Source: Rickettsia typhi
GTDB taxonomy: Bacteria > Pseudomonadota > Alphaproteobacteria > Rickettsiales > UBA1997
Reading direction: 5' to 3'
Length of the DNA stretch: 15,834 nt
Assembly: GCA_945874115.1 (NCBI GenBank)
Contig: CAMCFD010000031.1
Span: 1-15,834 of the forward strand
In this document: positions 1-5,384 of the stretch, piece after piece
Position numbering within the stretch: position 1 is the first letter of the stretch
Layout: each line of letters opens with the position of its first letter
Notes under the pieces: model-generated
Seen by the model: the letters and a program-made list of their open reading frames with translations, nothing else
Told to the model about the DNA's origin: nothing
Database searches by the model: none
Made by a program: the position numbers and the translations under genes

Positions 1-153
1 CCAGAAGTTAAATTTCAAGATCGAGTAAATTCTTTTTACAAAAAAGCTGAAGAAAAAGGTGAGAAATCTTTTGCGAAAAATGTTAAATCAAATGCAAGTT
101 ATCAGGCTGGTTGGCAGAATTATCAAGCGATTGAAGATAAGAAGGATAAGTGA
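1..153 (+). CDS. 3' end of an unrecognised gene (partial)
   Basis: Frame 1 is open from the first base to a TGA at 151-153, giving the last 50 residues of a protein that begins outside the window. The visible tail is very hydrophilic and Lys/Glu-rich, with aromatic residues near the end (YQAGWQNYQ), and ends in KKDK. It shows no membrane segment and no motif that I recognise. It converges with the minus-strand gene ending at 233, with 79 bp between the stops and no clear hairpin terminator. The reading frame looks coding because third positions are A/T-rich as in neighbouring genes, but function cannot be called from this fragment. Confidence 0.55.
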   Translation, partial: PEVKFQDRVNSFYKKAEEKGEKSFAKNVKSNASYQAGWQNYQAIEDKKDK

Positions 154-232
154 TTCTAGGTTTTAAATTCGCGCCAATCCCGTGAAATATAGGCGAAAGG
201 CGTGAAGTTTATGAGAATTGCGAATAAATTTA

Positions 233-1234
233 CTAACCTCCGACAGCAATTTCTGTGACTGGCCCAAGTTTTACTGCCTCAGTTGGTTTAACTTCAGACC
301 TTGGAGAAAGTTTATATTTTCCAACTAATGTTTGCGTTACGCCGTCAAAAATATTTTTAATGTCCTCATCTTTTATAGATTTTCTGTCAACATTTTCTCT
401 CAACAGTGTCAAGGCATGTCTCAAATCTCCCTTTGTTCCCTCGTAAGATAAAGATTCTTCATTATATTCTTGTGCCATAGTATTAATTATTCCACTGTAA
501 TTTTCGCAATTTTCTTTGCTTTTTAAAGCTATTGATTGTGCAAATTTTTTCACTGCTTGACTTAATAAATCTCCGATCATTTCTTGGTCGTTATGCCCTG
601 CAAGTTCAGCTTGAATTGCCCTAAAATCATTCGAGAGGGTATACGTGGTTTTGGTATTTCTGTCGACTGTGGCGTATAATCCTTCTGGAATAGCTTCCGC
701 CCTTTCTTCTGTAGTTGGTAAAAATGATATTGTTGGCGCGCTACTAGAAGATTCTGGTTTCCTCTCCTCATTCTCTGACATTTCTTGAATCAACCCCTCT
801 TCCTCTTCTAAATCTTCTGAATAAATGCCGACAATTTCATTTTTTAACGCGGCTTTTAAGGCTTCGTCAACTTTGGCATTTTCCAAAAAATCCAATATGG
901 CGCTGTGGTCTTGTGAATTGACCGTCAAAAGATTGATCAAGGCTTGTTTCGCTACTTTGTTCGTCAAGCTTGCTTGATAAAATTTCAATAATTTATCAAG
1001 TGATTCTTTGTGATTGTCATCAAATGGCTTTCCTTTTGAATCGCGCATTGATTCACGCATTTCTGTTTGCGAAATTGGATTTGTTTCGGGACTGTTAATG
1101 AAATTATCAACCGCTTTGTTTAGTGGATCGAAATCTTCTTTTGTTGAAGTTGCGCTTGGCGCCGCTTCAATATTTGTTGGCTTTGGGGTGGTTTTTTCAG
1201 TTATTCCAAAAATTCTTCTAAAAAATTTCGACAT
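233..1234 (-). CDS. Unrecognised acidic helical protein with an EPIYA-like tyrosine motif
   Basis: This encodes 333 aa from ATG at 1234. A longer reading from TTG at 1267 is open, but the candidate promoter (-10 at 1266-1271) overlaps that TTG, so ATG 1234 is preferred. I do not recognise the family. Residues 1-10 are basic and hydrophobic (MSKFFRRIFG). Residues 15-75 are polar and low in complexity. Residues 76-136 look helical. Residues 140-170 are an acidic (DLEEEEG) then Ser-rich linker. Residues 205-305 look like a second helical domain, and the tail ends VGG. There is no signal peptide or membrane helix. EGLYATVD (residues 184-191, Tyr187) resembles EPIYA-type tyrosine-phosphorylation motifs known from some intracellular-bacterial effectors, and a second Tyr (138) lies in acidic context (GIYSED). 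The effector role is inference. It could equally be an ordinary lineage-specific cytoplasmic protein. Confidence 0.8.
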   Translation of the reverse strand: MSKFFRRIFGITEKTTPKPTNIEAAPSATSTKEDFDPLNKAVDNFINSPETNPISQTEMRESMRDSKGKPFDDNHKESLDKLLKFYQASLTNKVAKQALINLLTVNSQDHSAILDFLENAKVDEALKAALKNEIVGIYSEDLEEEEGLIQEMSENEERKPESSSSAPTISFLPTTEERAEAIPEGLYATVDRNTKTTYTLSNDFRAIQAELAGHNDQEMIGDLLSQAVKKFAQSIALKSKENCENYSGIINTMAQEYNEESLSYEGTKGDLRHALTLLRENVDRKSIKDEDIKNIFDGVTQTLVGKYKLSPRSEVKPTEAVKLGPVTEIAVGG

Positions 1235-1265
1235 ATTCTTATTAATTAAATTTAAATTAAAGTCC

Positions 1266-1294
1266 AATATAGCATATTTTTTGCCCTAAGGCAA
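1266..1294 (-). promoter_or_regulatory. Candidate sigma70 promoter for the unknown protein
   Basis: On the minus strand, TTGCCT (1289-1294) and TATATT (1266-1271) are separated by 17 bp. The inferred start of transcription near 1259 leaves about 25 nt before ATG 1234. The -35 element lies inside a short perfect inverted repeat, TTGCC-CTAA-GGCAA (1281-1294), which could be chance or a small operator. Confidence 0.5.
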
Positions 1295-1321
1295 GATTTA
1301 TTTGCAAAAAAGTCTTTTATC

Positions 1322-1349
1322 TTGATTTTAAGGGATTTTTTGATACAAT
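1322..1349 (+). promoter_or_regulatory. Candidate sigma70 promoter for thrB-pgeF
   Basis: TTGATT (1322-1327) and TACAAT (1344-1349) have a 16-bp spacer and lie 27 bp before the thrB ATG. The same two hexamers with the same spacing occur upstream of tRNA-Thr, which supports them as this organism's housekeeping promoter. Confidence 0.5.
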
Positions 1350-1376
1350 TTTATGATTATTAAGTAAAATTATTTT

Positions 1377-2375
1377 ATGGCGGTTTATACAAAATTGGTG
1401 TTTGATGAAATTCAAAATCATCTCAAAAATTATGATTTAGGAAAACTGCTTGAGTTCAAAGAAATTGTTGCCGGAATTGATAATTCGAATTTCATAATTA
1501 TCACGCAAAAAGGAAAATTTATTCTCACGATTTTTGAATCGCGAATTAACAAAAACGATTTGCCGTTTTTCATGAATTTCAAGTTGCATTTAGCAAAAAA
1601 CGGAATTTGTTGTCCACGCCCGATTCTTGATAATAATGGGCTTGCGATAGTTGATCTTAAGGGAAAAAAATCGGCGATCGCAAGTTTCTTAAGTGGCTCG
1701 ACTCTAGAGCCGCGAAAAGATGGATATTATGAAAATATTGCGCCAAAACATTGTGGCGAAGTTGGTGAAGTGCTTGCCAAGCTTCATTTGGCGGCGCTTG
1801 ATTTTAATATGAAAAGGCAAAATGATCTTGGTGAAAAAGGTTTTTTTACGCTTTTTAAAAAATTCGAGAATTTGCTTAAAACTCCTGATTCTTCTGCGTT
1901 CAAATTTGCACTTTCGCAAAATGGTCAGTCAATTCAAGACGAAATAAGTCAGGCAATTAAGTTTGTCGAATCGCGCTGGATAGCCGATTTGCCAAGTGCG
2001 GCGGCGCATCTTGATTTGTTTCCGGATAATGTTTTTTTCGACGAATTTTCTAAAGTTAGTGGTGTAATCGATTTTTATTTCGCCGCCAATGATTTATTGA
2101 TTTATGACTTCGCGATTTGCATAAATGCTTGGTGTTTTGACGAAAATAATATTTTTGATAAAGAGAAATTTGAGGCGTTAAAAAATTCTTATGAAAAACA
2201 CAGAAAATTTAGTCAAAAAGAAGAAGAATTTTTGAAAGTCGCATTAGTCGCGGCAAGCTTGCGCTTTTTGTTAACAAGACTTCACGACATGTTTTTTACT
2301 CCGAAAGATTCTTTGGTTAATATAAAAAATCCGCAAGAATATTTGGCGAAATTGCGATATTTTTTGGCGGCTTAA
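1377..2375 (+). CDS. thrB: Homoserine kinase ThrB (type II, APH-like fold)
   Basis: ThrB phosphorylates L-homoserine to O-phosphohomoserine, the step before threonine synthase, in the cytoplasm. The 332-aa product has the usual length and layout of the alphaproteobacterial ThrB type, which belongs to the aminoglycoside-phosphotransferase-like superfamily rather than the GHMP kinases. It opens MAVYTKL, and GIDNSNF (33-39) begins the N-lobe. HLDLFPDNVFF (211-221) is the catalytic loop with Asp213 and Asn218, and IDFYFAANDL (231-240) is the metal-binding Asp232 region. In relatives the catalytic loop usually reads H-G/A-D. Here it is HLD, a mild variation that leaves the Asp intact. A promoter-like element lies just upstream, and pgeF follows after 67 bp on the same strand. 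No other threonine-pathway gene is in the window. Confidence 0.9.
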   Translation: MAVYTKLVFDEIQNHLKNYDLGKLLEFKEIVAGIDNSNFIIITQKGKFILTIFESRINKNDLPFFMNFKLHLAKNGICCPRPILDNNGLAIVDLKGKKSAIASFLSGSTLEPRKDGYYENIAPKHCGEVGEVLAKLHLAALDFNMKRQNDLGEKGFFTLFKKFENLLKTPDSSAFKFALSQNGQSIQDEISQAIKFVESRWIADLPSAAAHLDLFPDNVFFDEFSKVSGVIDFYFAANDLLIYDFAICINAWCFDENNIFDKEKFEALKNSYEKHRKFSQKEEEFLKVALVAASLRFLLTRLHDMFFTPKDSLVNIKNPQEYLAKLRYFLAA

Positions 2376-2442
2376 ATTTGTTTTGGTGGCGCGAATATTT
2401 TAAAAATTTCTCGCGAAAATTAATGGCGAAAAAATAAAAATA

Positions 2443-3141
2443 ATGACAATAAAACATAATTTTTTTGGACTTGAATGTGAAATTGATCGCGAATTATTTG
2501 AATATTCAAACGTCGAAAAAGCCTTGAAAGAGAAGGGTTGGCAATATCGCGCAATAAATTTCGTTAACCAAATTCACTCAAATCAAGTTTTGGTTATTGA
2601 CGGTGAAAATAAAATTCACGGCAAACAAAATTTGCCCAAAGCCGACGCGATTGTGACGAGTGTCGAAAAATTAATAATTGCGATTGTTACCGCCGATTGC
2701 GCGCCGATTGTCATAAAAGATGAAAGTGCGAAAGTTGTTGCGATAATCCACGCGGGCTGGCCAGGGGCAAAATCTGGCGTGATAAAAAATGCAGTTGAAG
2801 AAATGAAAAAACTTGGTGCAAAACCGCAAGAAATGAAGGCTTTTATTGGCCCGATGATTCATCAAAAATCTTATCAAATTTCGCAAGAATTTTACGATGA
2901 TTTTTTGCAAGATGATAAAAATAACGTGAAATTCTTTGTTAAAGATAGCGTAGAAGGCAAGTTTTTGTTTGACTTGGTGGCTTTCGTCGAAGAAAAATTA
3001 AAACAGCTTGGCGTTGTCAAAATTGACAATGTTAACATTGACACTTACAGCAATTTTGAGAAATTTGCAAGTTATCGCAAGGCTTGCCATCAAGGCAAAA
3101 AGAGTGGTGGCAGAAATGTTTCGATCGCAATGATTGATTAG
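2443..3141 (+). CDS. pgeF: PgeF/YfiH-family laccase-domain protein
   Basis: This is a member of the Multi-copper polyphenol oxidoreductase (YfiH/PgeF, DUF152) family. Such proteins have been described as peptidoglycan-editing factor in E. coli and as purine nucleoside-acting enzymes in other bacteria. The 232-aa product keeps the metal-site residues: His45 in QIHS (43-46), Cys86 in TADCAPI (84-90) and His103 in HAGW (103-106). The C-terminal SYRK...GGRNVS block is also typical. The N-terminus is unusually short. After KHNFFGL the usual Gly-rich segment (R-x-GG-V-S ... L-N) before the QxHS strand is missing, and no in-frame start exists upstream before a stop. It probably shares a transcript with thrB. 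Its TAG ends 5 bp before the 3' end of the opposing tRNA-Phe. Confidence 0.88.
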   Translation: MTIKHNFFGLECEIDRELFEYSNVEKALKEKGWQYRAINFVNQIHSNQVLVIDGENKIHGKQNLPKADAIVTSVEKLIIAIVTADCAPIVIKDESAKVVAIIHAGWPGAKSGVIKNAVEEMKKLGAKPQEMKAFIGPMIHQKSYQISQEFYDDFLQDDKNNVKFFVKDSVEGKFLFDLVAFVEEKLKQLGVVKIDNVNIDTYSNFEKFASYRKACHQGKKSGGRNVSIAMID

Positions 3142-3146
3142 GAGTG

Positions 3147-3222
3147 TGGTGCCCAAAGGCGGAATCGAACCACCGACACAAGGATTTTCAGTCCTTTGCT
3201 CTACCAACTGAGCTATTTGGGC
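3147..3222 (-). tRNA. tRNA-Phe(GAA), CCA encoded
   Basis: The minus strand folds into a full cloverleaf. The acceptor is GCCCAAA/TTTGGGC, the D stem is GCTC/GAGC, the anticodon stem is AAGGA/TCCTT with loop CTGAAAA (anticodon GAA), the variable loop is 5 nt, and the T stem is GGTGG/CCGCC with TTCGATT. The body is 73 nt with discriminator A, and CCA is encoded in the DNA at 3147-3149. Confidence 0.97.
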
Positions 3223-3246
3223 AAAAAATGTTGCAAATAATGCGTG

Positions 3247-3274
3247 GTTATAATAAAATTAGCCAGCAATTCAA
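3247..3274 (-). promoter_or_regulatory. Candidate tRNA-Phe promoter
   Basis: On the minus strand, TTGAAT (3269-3274) and TATAAC (3247-3252) have a 16-bp spacer. The -10 lies about 25 bp from the first base of mature tRNA-Phe, a normal distance for a short 5' leader. Confidence 0.4.
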
Positions 3275-3328
3275 GGATTATAACGAAAAATTTTAAATTT
3301 GCAACAAAATTCGATAAAATAAGTTAAA

Positions 3329-3460
3329 ATGCAAAATATCGCCAATTATTCACATTTCGTTATGGCCGCTTATGTCGTGAATGACCTTGCAATGTCAGGC
3401 TTCGCGCTATATGTTTTATATCAATATTTTTCGCTTAAAAAAAAGTCGGATGTCAAATAA
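3329..3460 (+). CDS. ccmD: CcmD, small heme-exporter subunit (43 aa)
   Basis: This short ORF runs from ATG 3329 to TAA 3458-3460. CcmD is a small inner-membrane protein of cytochrome c maturation System I. It works with CcmABC, where it is needed to release heme-loaded CcmE. The product has the family layout: a polar N-terminus, then YSHFVMAAY (7-15) matching the conserved H-F-x-x-A-A-Y entry to a single transmembrane segment (about 11-34), then a short basic tail (KKKSDVK). It overlaps the start of ccmE by 11 bp, the usual ccmD-ccmE order and an arrangement suited to translational coupling. Family match plus neighbour make the call strong despite the small size. ccmA, ccmB and ccmC are not in the window. 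Confidence 0.85.
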   Translation: MQNIANYSHFVMAAYVVNDLAMSGFALYVLYQYFSLKKKSDVK

Positions 3461-3881
3461 ACATAAAAAAAATCGCCTGATTTTTATTGCTTCAATTGTT
3501 GTCATTTCGATTATTTCTCTTATTTTCATTGTCGTGAATTTCAATAATCAGATTGTGTTTTTTTATTCACCATCTGAGCTAAAAAGTGAAGAAATTCTTG
3601 CGAAACAAAATCCTAAAAAGCAAATTAGAGTTGGTGGTTTGGTGGTTGAAAAATCGGTGAAAAAAATTGATGCGCTAACGACAGAATTTATGATTAGTGA
3701 CTTAAAAAATGAACTGAGAATAATCCATAAAGGACTTACTCCTGACTTATTCCGTGAAAAACAAGGAGTCGTCGCAAAAGGTATTTTTGATGTTGAAAAT
3801 AACGTGTTTTTATCGAGCGAATTATTGGTGAAACATGACGAAAAATATATGCCGCCAGAAATTGCAAAATCTTTAAAATAG
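3450..3881 (+). CDS. ccmE: CcmE, periplasmic heme chaperone
   Basis: CcmE carries covalently bound heme in the periplasm from the CcmABCD complex to the CcmF/H lyase. The 143-aa product starts at MSNKHKKNR (ATG 3450). An in-frame upstream ATG at 3381 would add 23 residues, but those overlap ccmD and do not look like CcmE. A basic cytoplasmic tip is followed by one membrane anchor (about 9-30) and then an OB-fold domain. The heme-attachment motif is intact: KHDEKYMPPE near the C-terminus, with His129 as the covalent heme ligand and Tyr133 as the supporting residue. The gene ends 1 bp before the stop of the opposing plsC. Confidence 0.93.
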   Translation: MSNKHKKNRLIFIASIVVISIISLIFIVVNFNNQIVFFYSPSELKSEEILAKQNPKKQIRVGGLVVEKSVKKIDALTTEFMISDLKNELRIIHKGLTPDLFREKQGVVAKGIFDVENNVFLSSELLVKHDEKYMPPEIAKSLK

Positions 3882-3882
3882 T

Positions 3883-4608
3883 TTATTTCAAAGTTGAAAG
3901 TTCTTTTGATTTTGTTTCAATTTTTTCTTCTAAAATTTTCATAAAATCGTCTTTTTTTAGTCCCGCTTCGATTGGTTCTAAAAATTCGATTTTTATGCAG
4001 CCGGTCTTTTTGATAAGCATTTTCTTGCCCCAAAACTCACCAGAATTTAGTGCGACAGGAACAACTTTGGCGTTGCAGGCGTTGTAAAGCGCAGCCACTC
4101 CCACTTGATATGGATAATCTTTACTTGTGCCTTGCGGTGGCGTTCTTGTGCCTTGCGGGAAAATTATGATGTTGTGGTTTTGTGCCAAATAATATTTCGC
4201 TTGTTTTATCATGTCTTTCAAAGCGCTCGCGCCTCCGCTTCTGTCAACTTTAATGCAGGGCATTTTGCTTACATACCAGCCATAAAGTGGGATTTTCAAT
4301 AATTCTTTTTTATAAATGTAAGACGGGCTGTTGAAAATTGTGTGAAAAATCATGGTTTCCCACATTGATTGGTGCTTGCAAGCGATGATGCAGGGCTCTT
4401 TCGGGACGTTTTCGAGTCCGATGATTTTGTAATCGATCCTCAATATTGATTTTAAGAGCCAAGAAACTGTTTTTGCCCAAACGCGACTACATAAATCAAC
4501 GAAACGCGGATCTTTAACGAAAATGGAAAGCGGAATGAATAAGAGGACTAAAACCGCGACGCTTGAATATAAAAGAAGCCAAAACGCAACCGAGAGAATT
4601 ATTGGCAT
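3883..4608 (-). CDS. plsC: 1-acylglycerol-3-phosphate acyltransferase family (PlsC)
   Basis: This enzyme probably makes phosphatidic acid by acylating the sn-2 position of lysophosphatidate at the inner membrane. The 241-aa product has an N-terminal membrane segment (about 4-30) and the LPLAT domain. The HX4D block reads KHQSMWET, giving His79 with Glu84 in place of the usual Asp. The second block is FPQGTR (150-155) instead of FPEGTR, and VPVALNSG (183-190) is the fourth block. Both substitutions fit a form I recall from alphaproteobacterial members, so I read them as a subfamily trait rather than loss of activity. tRNA-Thr lies 24 bp upstream on the same strand and may share its transcript. 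There is no clear ribosome-binding site. Confidence 0.88.
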   Translation of the reverse strand: MPIILSVAFWLLLYSSVAVLVLLFIPLSIFVKDPRFVDLCSRVWAKTVSWLLKSILRIDYKIIGLENVPKEPCIIACKHQSMWETMIFHTIFNSPSYIYKKELLKIPLYGWYVSKMPCIKVDRSGGASALKDMIKQAKYYLAQNHNIIIFPQGTRTPPQGTSKDYPYQVGVAALYNACNAKVVPVALNSGEFWGKKMLIKKTGCIKIEFLEPIEAGLKKDDFMKILEEKIETKSKELSTLK

Positions 4609-4632
4609 TGTTCAAATTTTTATTGGAAAAGG

Positions 4633-4707
4633 TGGTGCCGATTGAGAGATTCGAACTCCCGACCCACTGTTTACAAGACAGTAGCTCTACCCCTGAGCTA
4701 AATCGGC
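4633..4707 (-). tRNA. tRNA-Thr(UGU), CCA encoded
   Basis: The minus strand forms a cloverleaf. The acceptor is GCCGATT/AATCGGC, the D stem is GCTC/GAGC, the anticodon stem is ACTGT/ACAGT with loop CTTGTAA (anticodon TGT), and the T arm is GGGAG-TTCGAAT-CTCTC. The body is 72 nt with discriminator A, and CCA is encoded at 4633-4635. It sits directly upstream of plsC on the same strand. Confidence 0.97.
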
Positions 4708-4730
4708 TTCTAACGAGAACTAATCTTGCG

Positions 4731-4758
4731 ATTGTAAATTATTTTTTTTAAAAATCAA
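4731..4758 (-). promoter_or_regulatory. Promoter of tRNA-Thr (and perhaps plsC)
   Basis: On the minus strand, TTGATT (4753-4758) and TACAAT (4731-4736) have a 16-bp spacer and lie 23 bp before the tRNA. Hexamers and spacing are identical to the thrB promoter candidate. Confidence 0.55.
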
Positions 4759-4812
4759 GGTTTTTTGCCAAAAAAATAGTAAAATGTTCAAAGCTGGAAA
4801 AATTTTAAGCAT

Positions 4813-4846
4813 AAAAAAAGCGGACTTTTTAAGGGTCCGCTTTTTT
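4813..4846 (-). terminator. Rho-independent terminator of the small secreted protein gene
   Basis: GCGGAC (4820-4825) pairs with GTCCGC (4835-4840) around a 9-nt loop. The stem is flanked by an A run (4813-4819) and a T run (4841-4846), so it has a U tract in either direction. The minus-strand gene ending at 4863 is the natural client, with its stop 17 nt before the T run. A second, weaker 7-bp hairpin (AAATAGT/ACTATTT, 4847-4868) spans that gene's stop codon. Confidence 0.85.
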
Positions 4847-4862
4847 AAATAGTGAAAAAAAA

Positions 4863-5087
4863 CTATTTTTTAACTGGAGCAACTGGAGCAGTTTTTACAG
4901 TTTCAACAGCAGCTGGAGCAGTTTCAACAGCTTTTTTAGTTTTAGTAGTTGTTTTAGTTGCAACTGGAGCAGTTTCAGTTTTAACAACAGCAGCAGGAGC
5001 AGCAGCTGGAGCAGTTTTAACTGCGTCAGCAGCGTTAGCTGAGAAAGCGAACAAAGAAGCAACGATTGCTAATGAGATTTTTTTCAT
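4863..5087 (-). CDS. Small secreted Ala/Pro/Thr/Lys-rich protein of unknown function
   Basis: The 74-aa product starts at ATG 5087. Residues 1-19 (MKKISLAIVASLFAFSANA) are a textbook Sec signal peptide with an ANA cleavage site. The mature part, about 55 residues, is almost entirely A, P, V, T, K and E. It has loose repeats of the type TAP-A/V, is net positive and has no aromatic or Cys residues, so it is probably unfolded or an extended linker in the periplasm or outside the cell. I do not recognise the family. Codon choice is strongly repetitive (the block CTGGAGCAG recurs on the plus strand), suggesting growth by short duplications, high expression, or both. It is a stand-alone transcription unit with a promoter-like element at 5190-5215, a hairpin-bearing leader and a strong terminator, which supports a real gene. 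The open frame on the opposite strand (4852-5121) looks like its shadow. Confidence 0.82.
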   Translation of the reverse strand: MKKISLAIVASLFAFSANAADAVKTAPAAAPAAVVKTETAPVATKTTTKTKKAVETAPAAVETVKTAPVAPVKK

Positions 5088-5117
5088 ATTTTTTAAAAAA
5101 GTTTTTGATTGTTTATT

Positions 5118-5171
5118 CTAGCATTATTGCTAATTGCTAGATTTGATTTATTTACTAGAAATTAATCTAGT
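5118..5171 (-). promoter_or_regulatory. Two CTAG-capped hairpins in the leader of the small secreted protein
   Basis: Hairpin one is CTAGCA/TGCTAG (5118-5140, 11-nt loop). Hairpin two is ACTAGA/TCTAGT (5154-5171, 6-nt loop). Both lie between the promoter candidate and ATG 5087, so the mRNA leader of roughly 95 nt would carry both. Four CTAG tetramers fall within 53 bp. Possible roles are mRNA stabilisation, an RNA switch or protein-binding sites. No known riboswitch class is recognisable. Confidence 0.45.
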
Positions 5172-5189
5172 TAATAAATCGGGTGAAAG

Positions 5190-5215
5190 ATTATAACTTT
5201 TTTTTTATTTGTCAA
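5190..5215 (-). promoter_or_regulatory. Promoter-like element with perfect hexamers and short spacer
   Basis: On the minus strand, TTGACA (5210-5215) and TATAAT (5190-5195) both match consensus, but the spacer is only 14 bp and A-rich. A 14-bp spacer is normally weak, so either one hexamer is coincidental or the promoter needs help from an activator. It is the only good candidate for the small secreted protein gene. Confidence 0.4.
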
Positions 5216-5350
5216 AATATTTTTTTTACCAGCTTTGATTGCAATTTTTAAAATTGTTTGTCGATTTATGCCGATTTGGCTTAGAAAACAAAGGCTTTGT
5301 GATAAATTATCGAAGCGTGAAAGTTTTATTGATGTTTGATTTTTGGTGTA

Positions 5351-5384
5351 ATAATCAGTTTTTTGTGGTGAAAAAACTGATTAT
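5351..5384 (-). terminator. Perfect 14-bp hairpin at the lpdA stop codon
   Basis: ATAATCAGTTTTTT (5351-5364) pairs perfectly with AAAAAACTGATTAT (5371-5384) around loop GTGGTG. The stem overlaps the lpdA TAA (5381-5383). There is no U run after the stem on the minus strand, so it is not a classical intrinsic terminator. It may act as a 3'-end stabiliser, a weak terminator or a processing site. Confidence 0.5.

Noticed and set aside
1235..1267. Extended N-terminus (MDFNLNLINKN) of the unknown protein from a TTG
   Set aside because: It needs a TTG start that overlaps the best -10 element; ATG 1234 is better placed.
2998..3207. Minus-strand 69-aa open frame beginning MVEQRTENPCVGGSIPPLG
   Set aside because: Its N-terminal half is the translated tRNA-Phe gene and the rest is antisense to pgeF.
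3231..3254. Plus-strand TTGCAA/TATAAT as a ccmD promoter
   Set aside because: The spacer is only 12 bp, and the TATAAT overlaps the better minus-strand promoter of tRNA-Phe.
3381..3449. 23-residue N-terminal extension of ccmE
   Set aside because: It lies entirely within ccmD in another frame, and CcmE proteins normally start just before the basic tip and membrane anchor, as at ATG 3450.
4870..5035. Recurring CTGGAGCAG blocks as a possible CRISPR or satellite array
   Set aside because: Repeats are short, unevenly spaced and in frame with a low-complexity coding sequence; there are no uniform spacers.
4852..5121. Plus-strand 89-aa Ala/Thr/Val-rich open frame
   Set aside because: It is the antisense of the small secreted protein, whose strand has a signal peptide, promoter-like element and terminator. 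The hydrophobic look comes from repetitive codons on the other strand.
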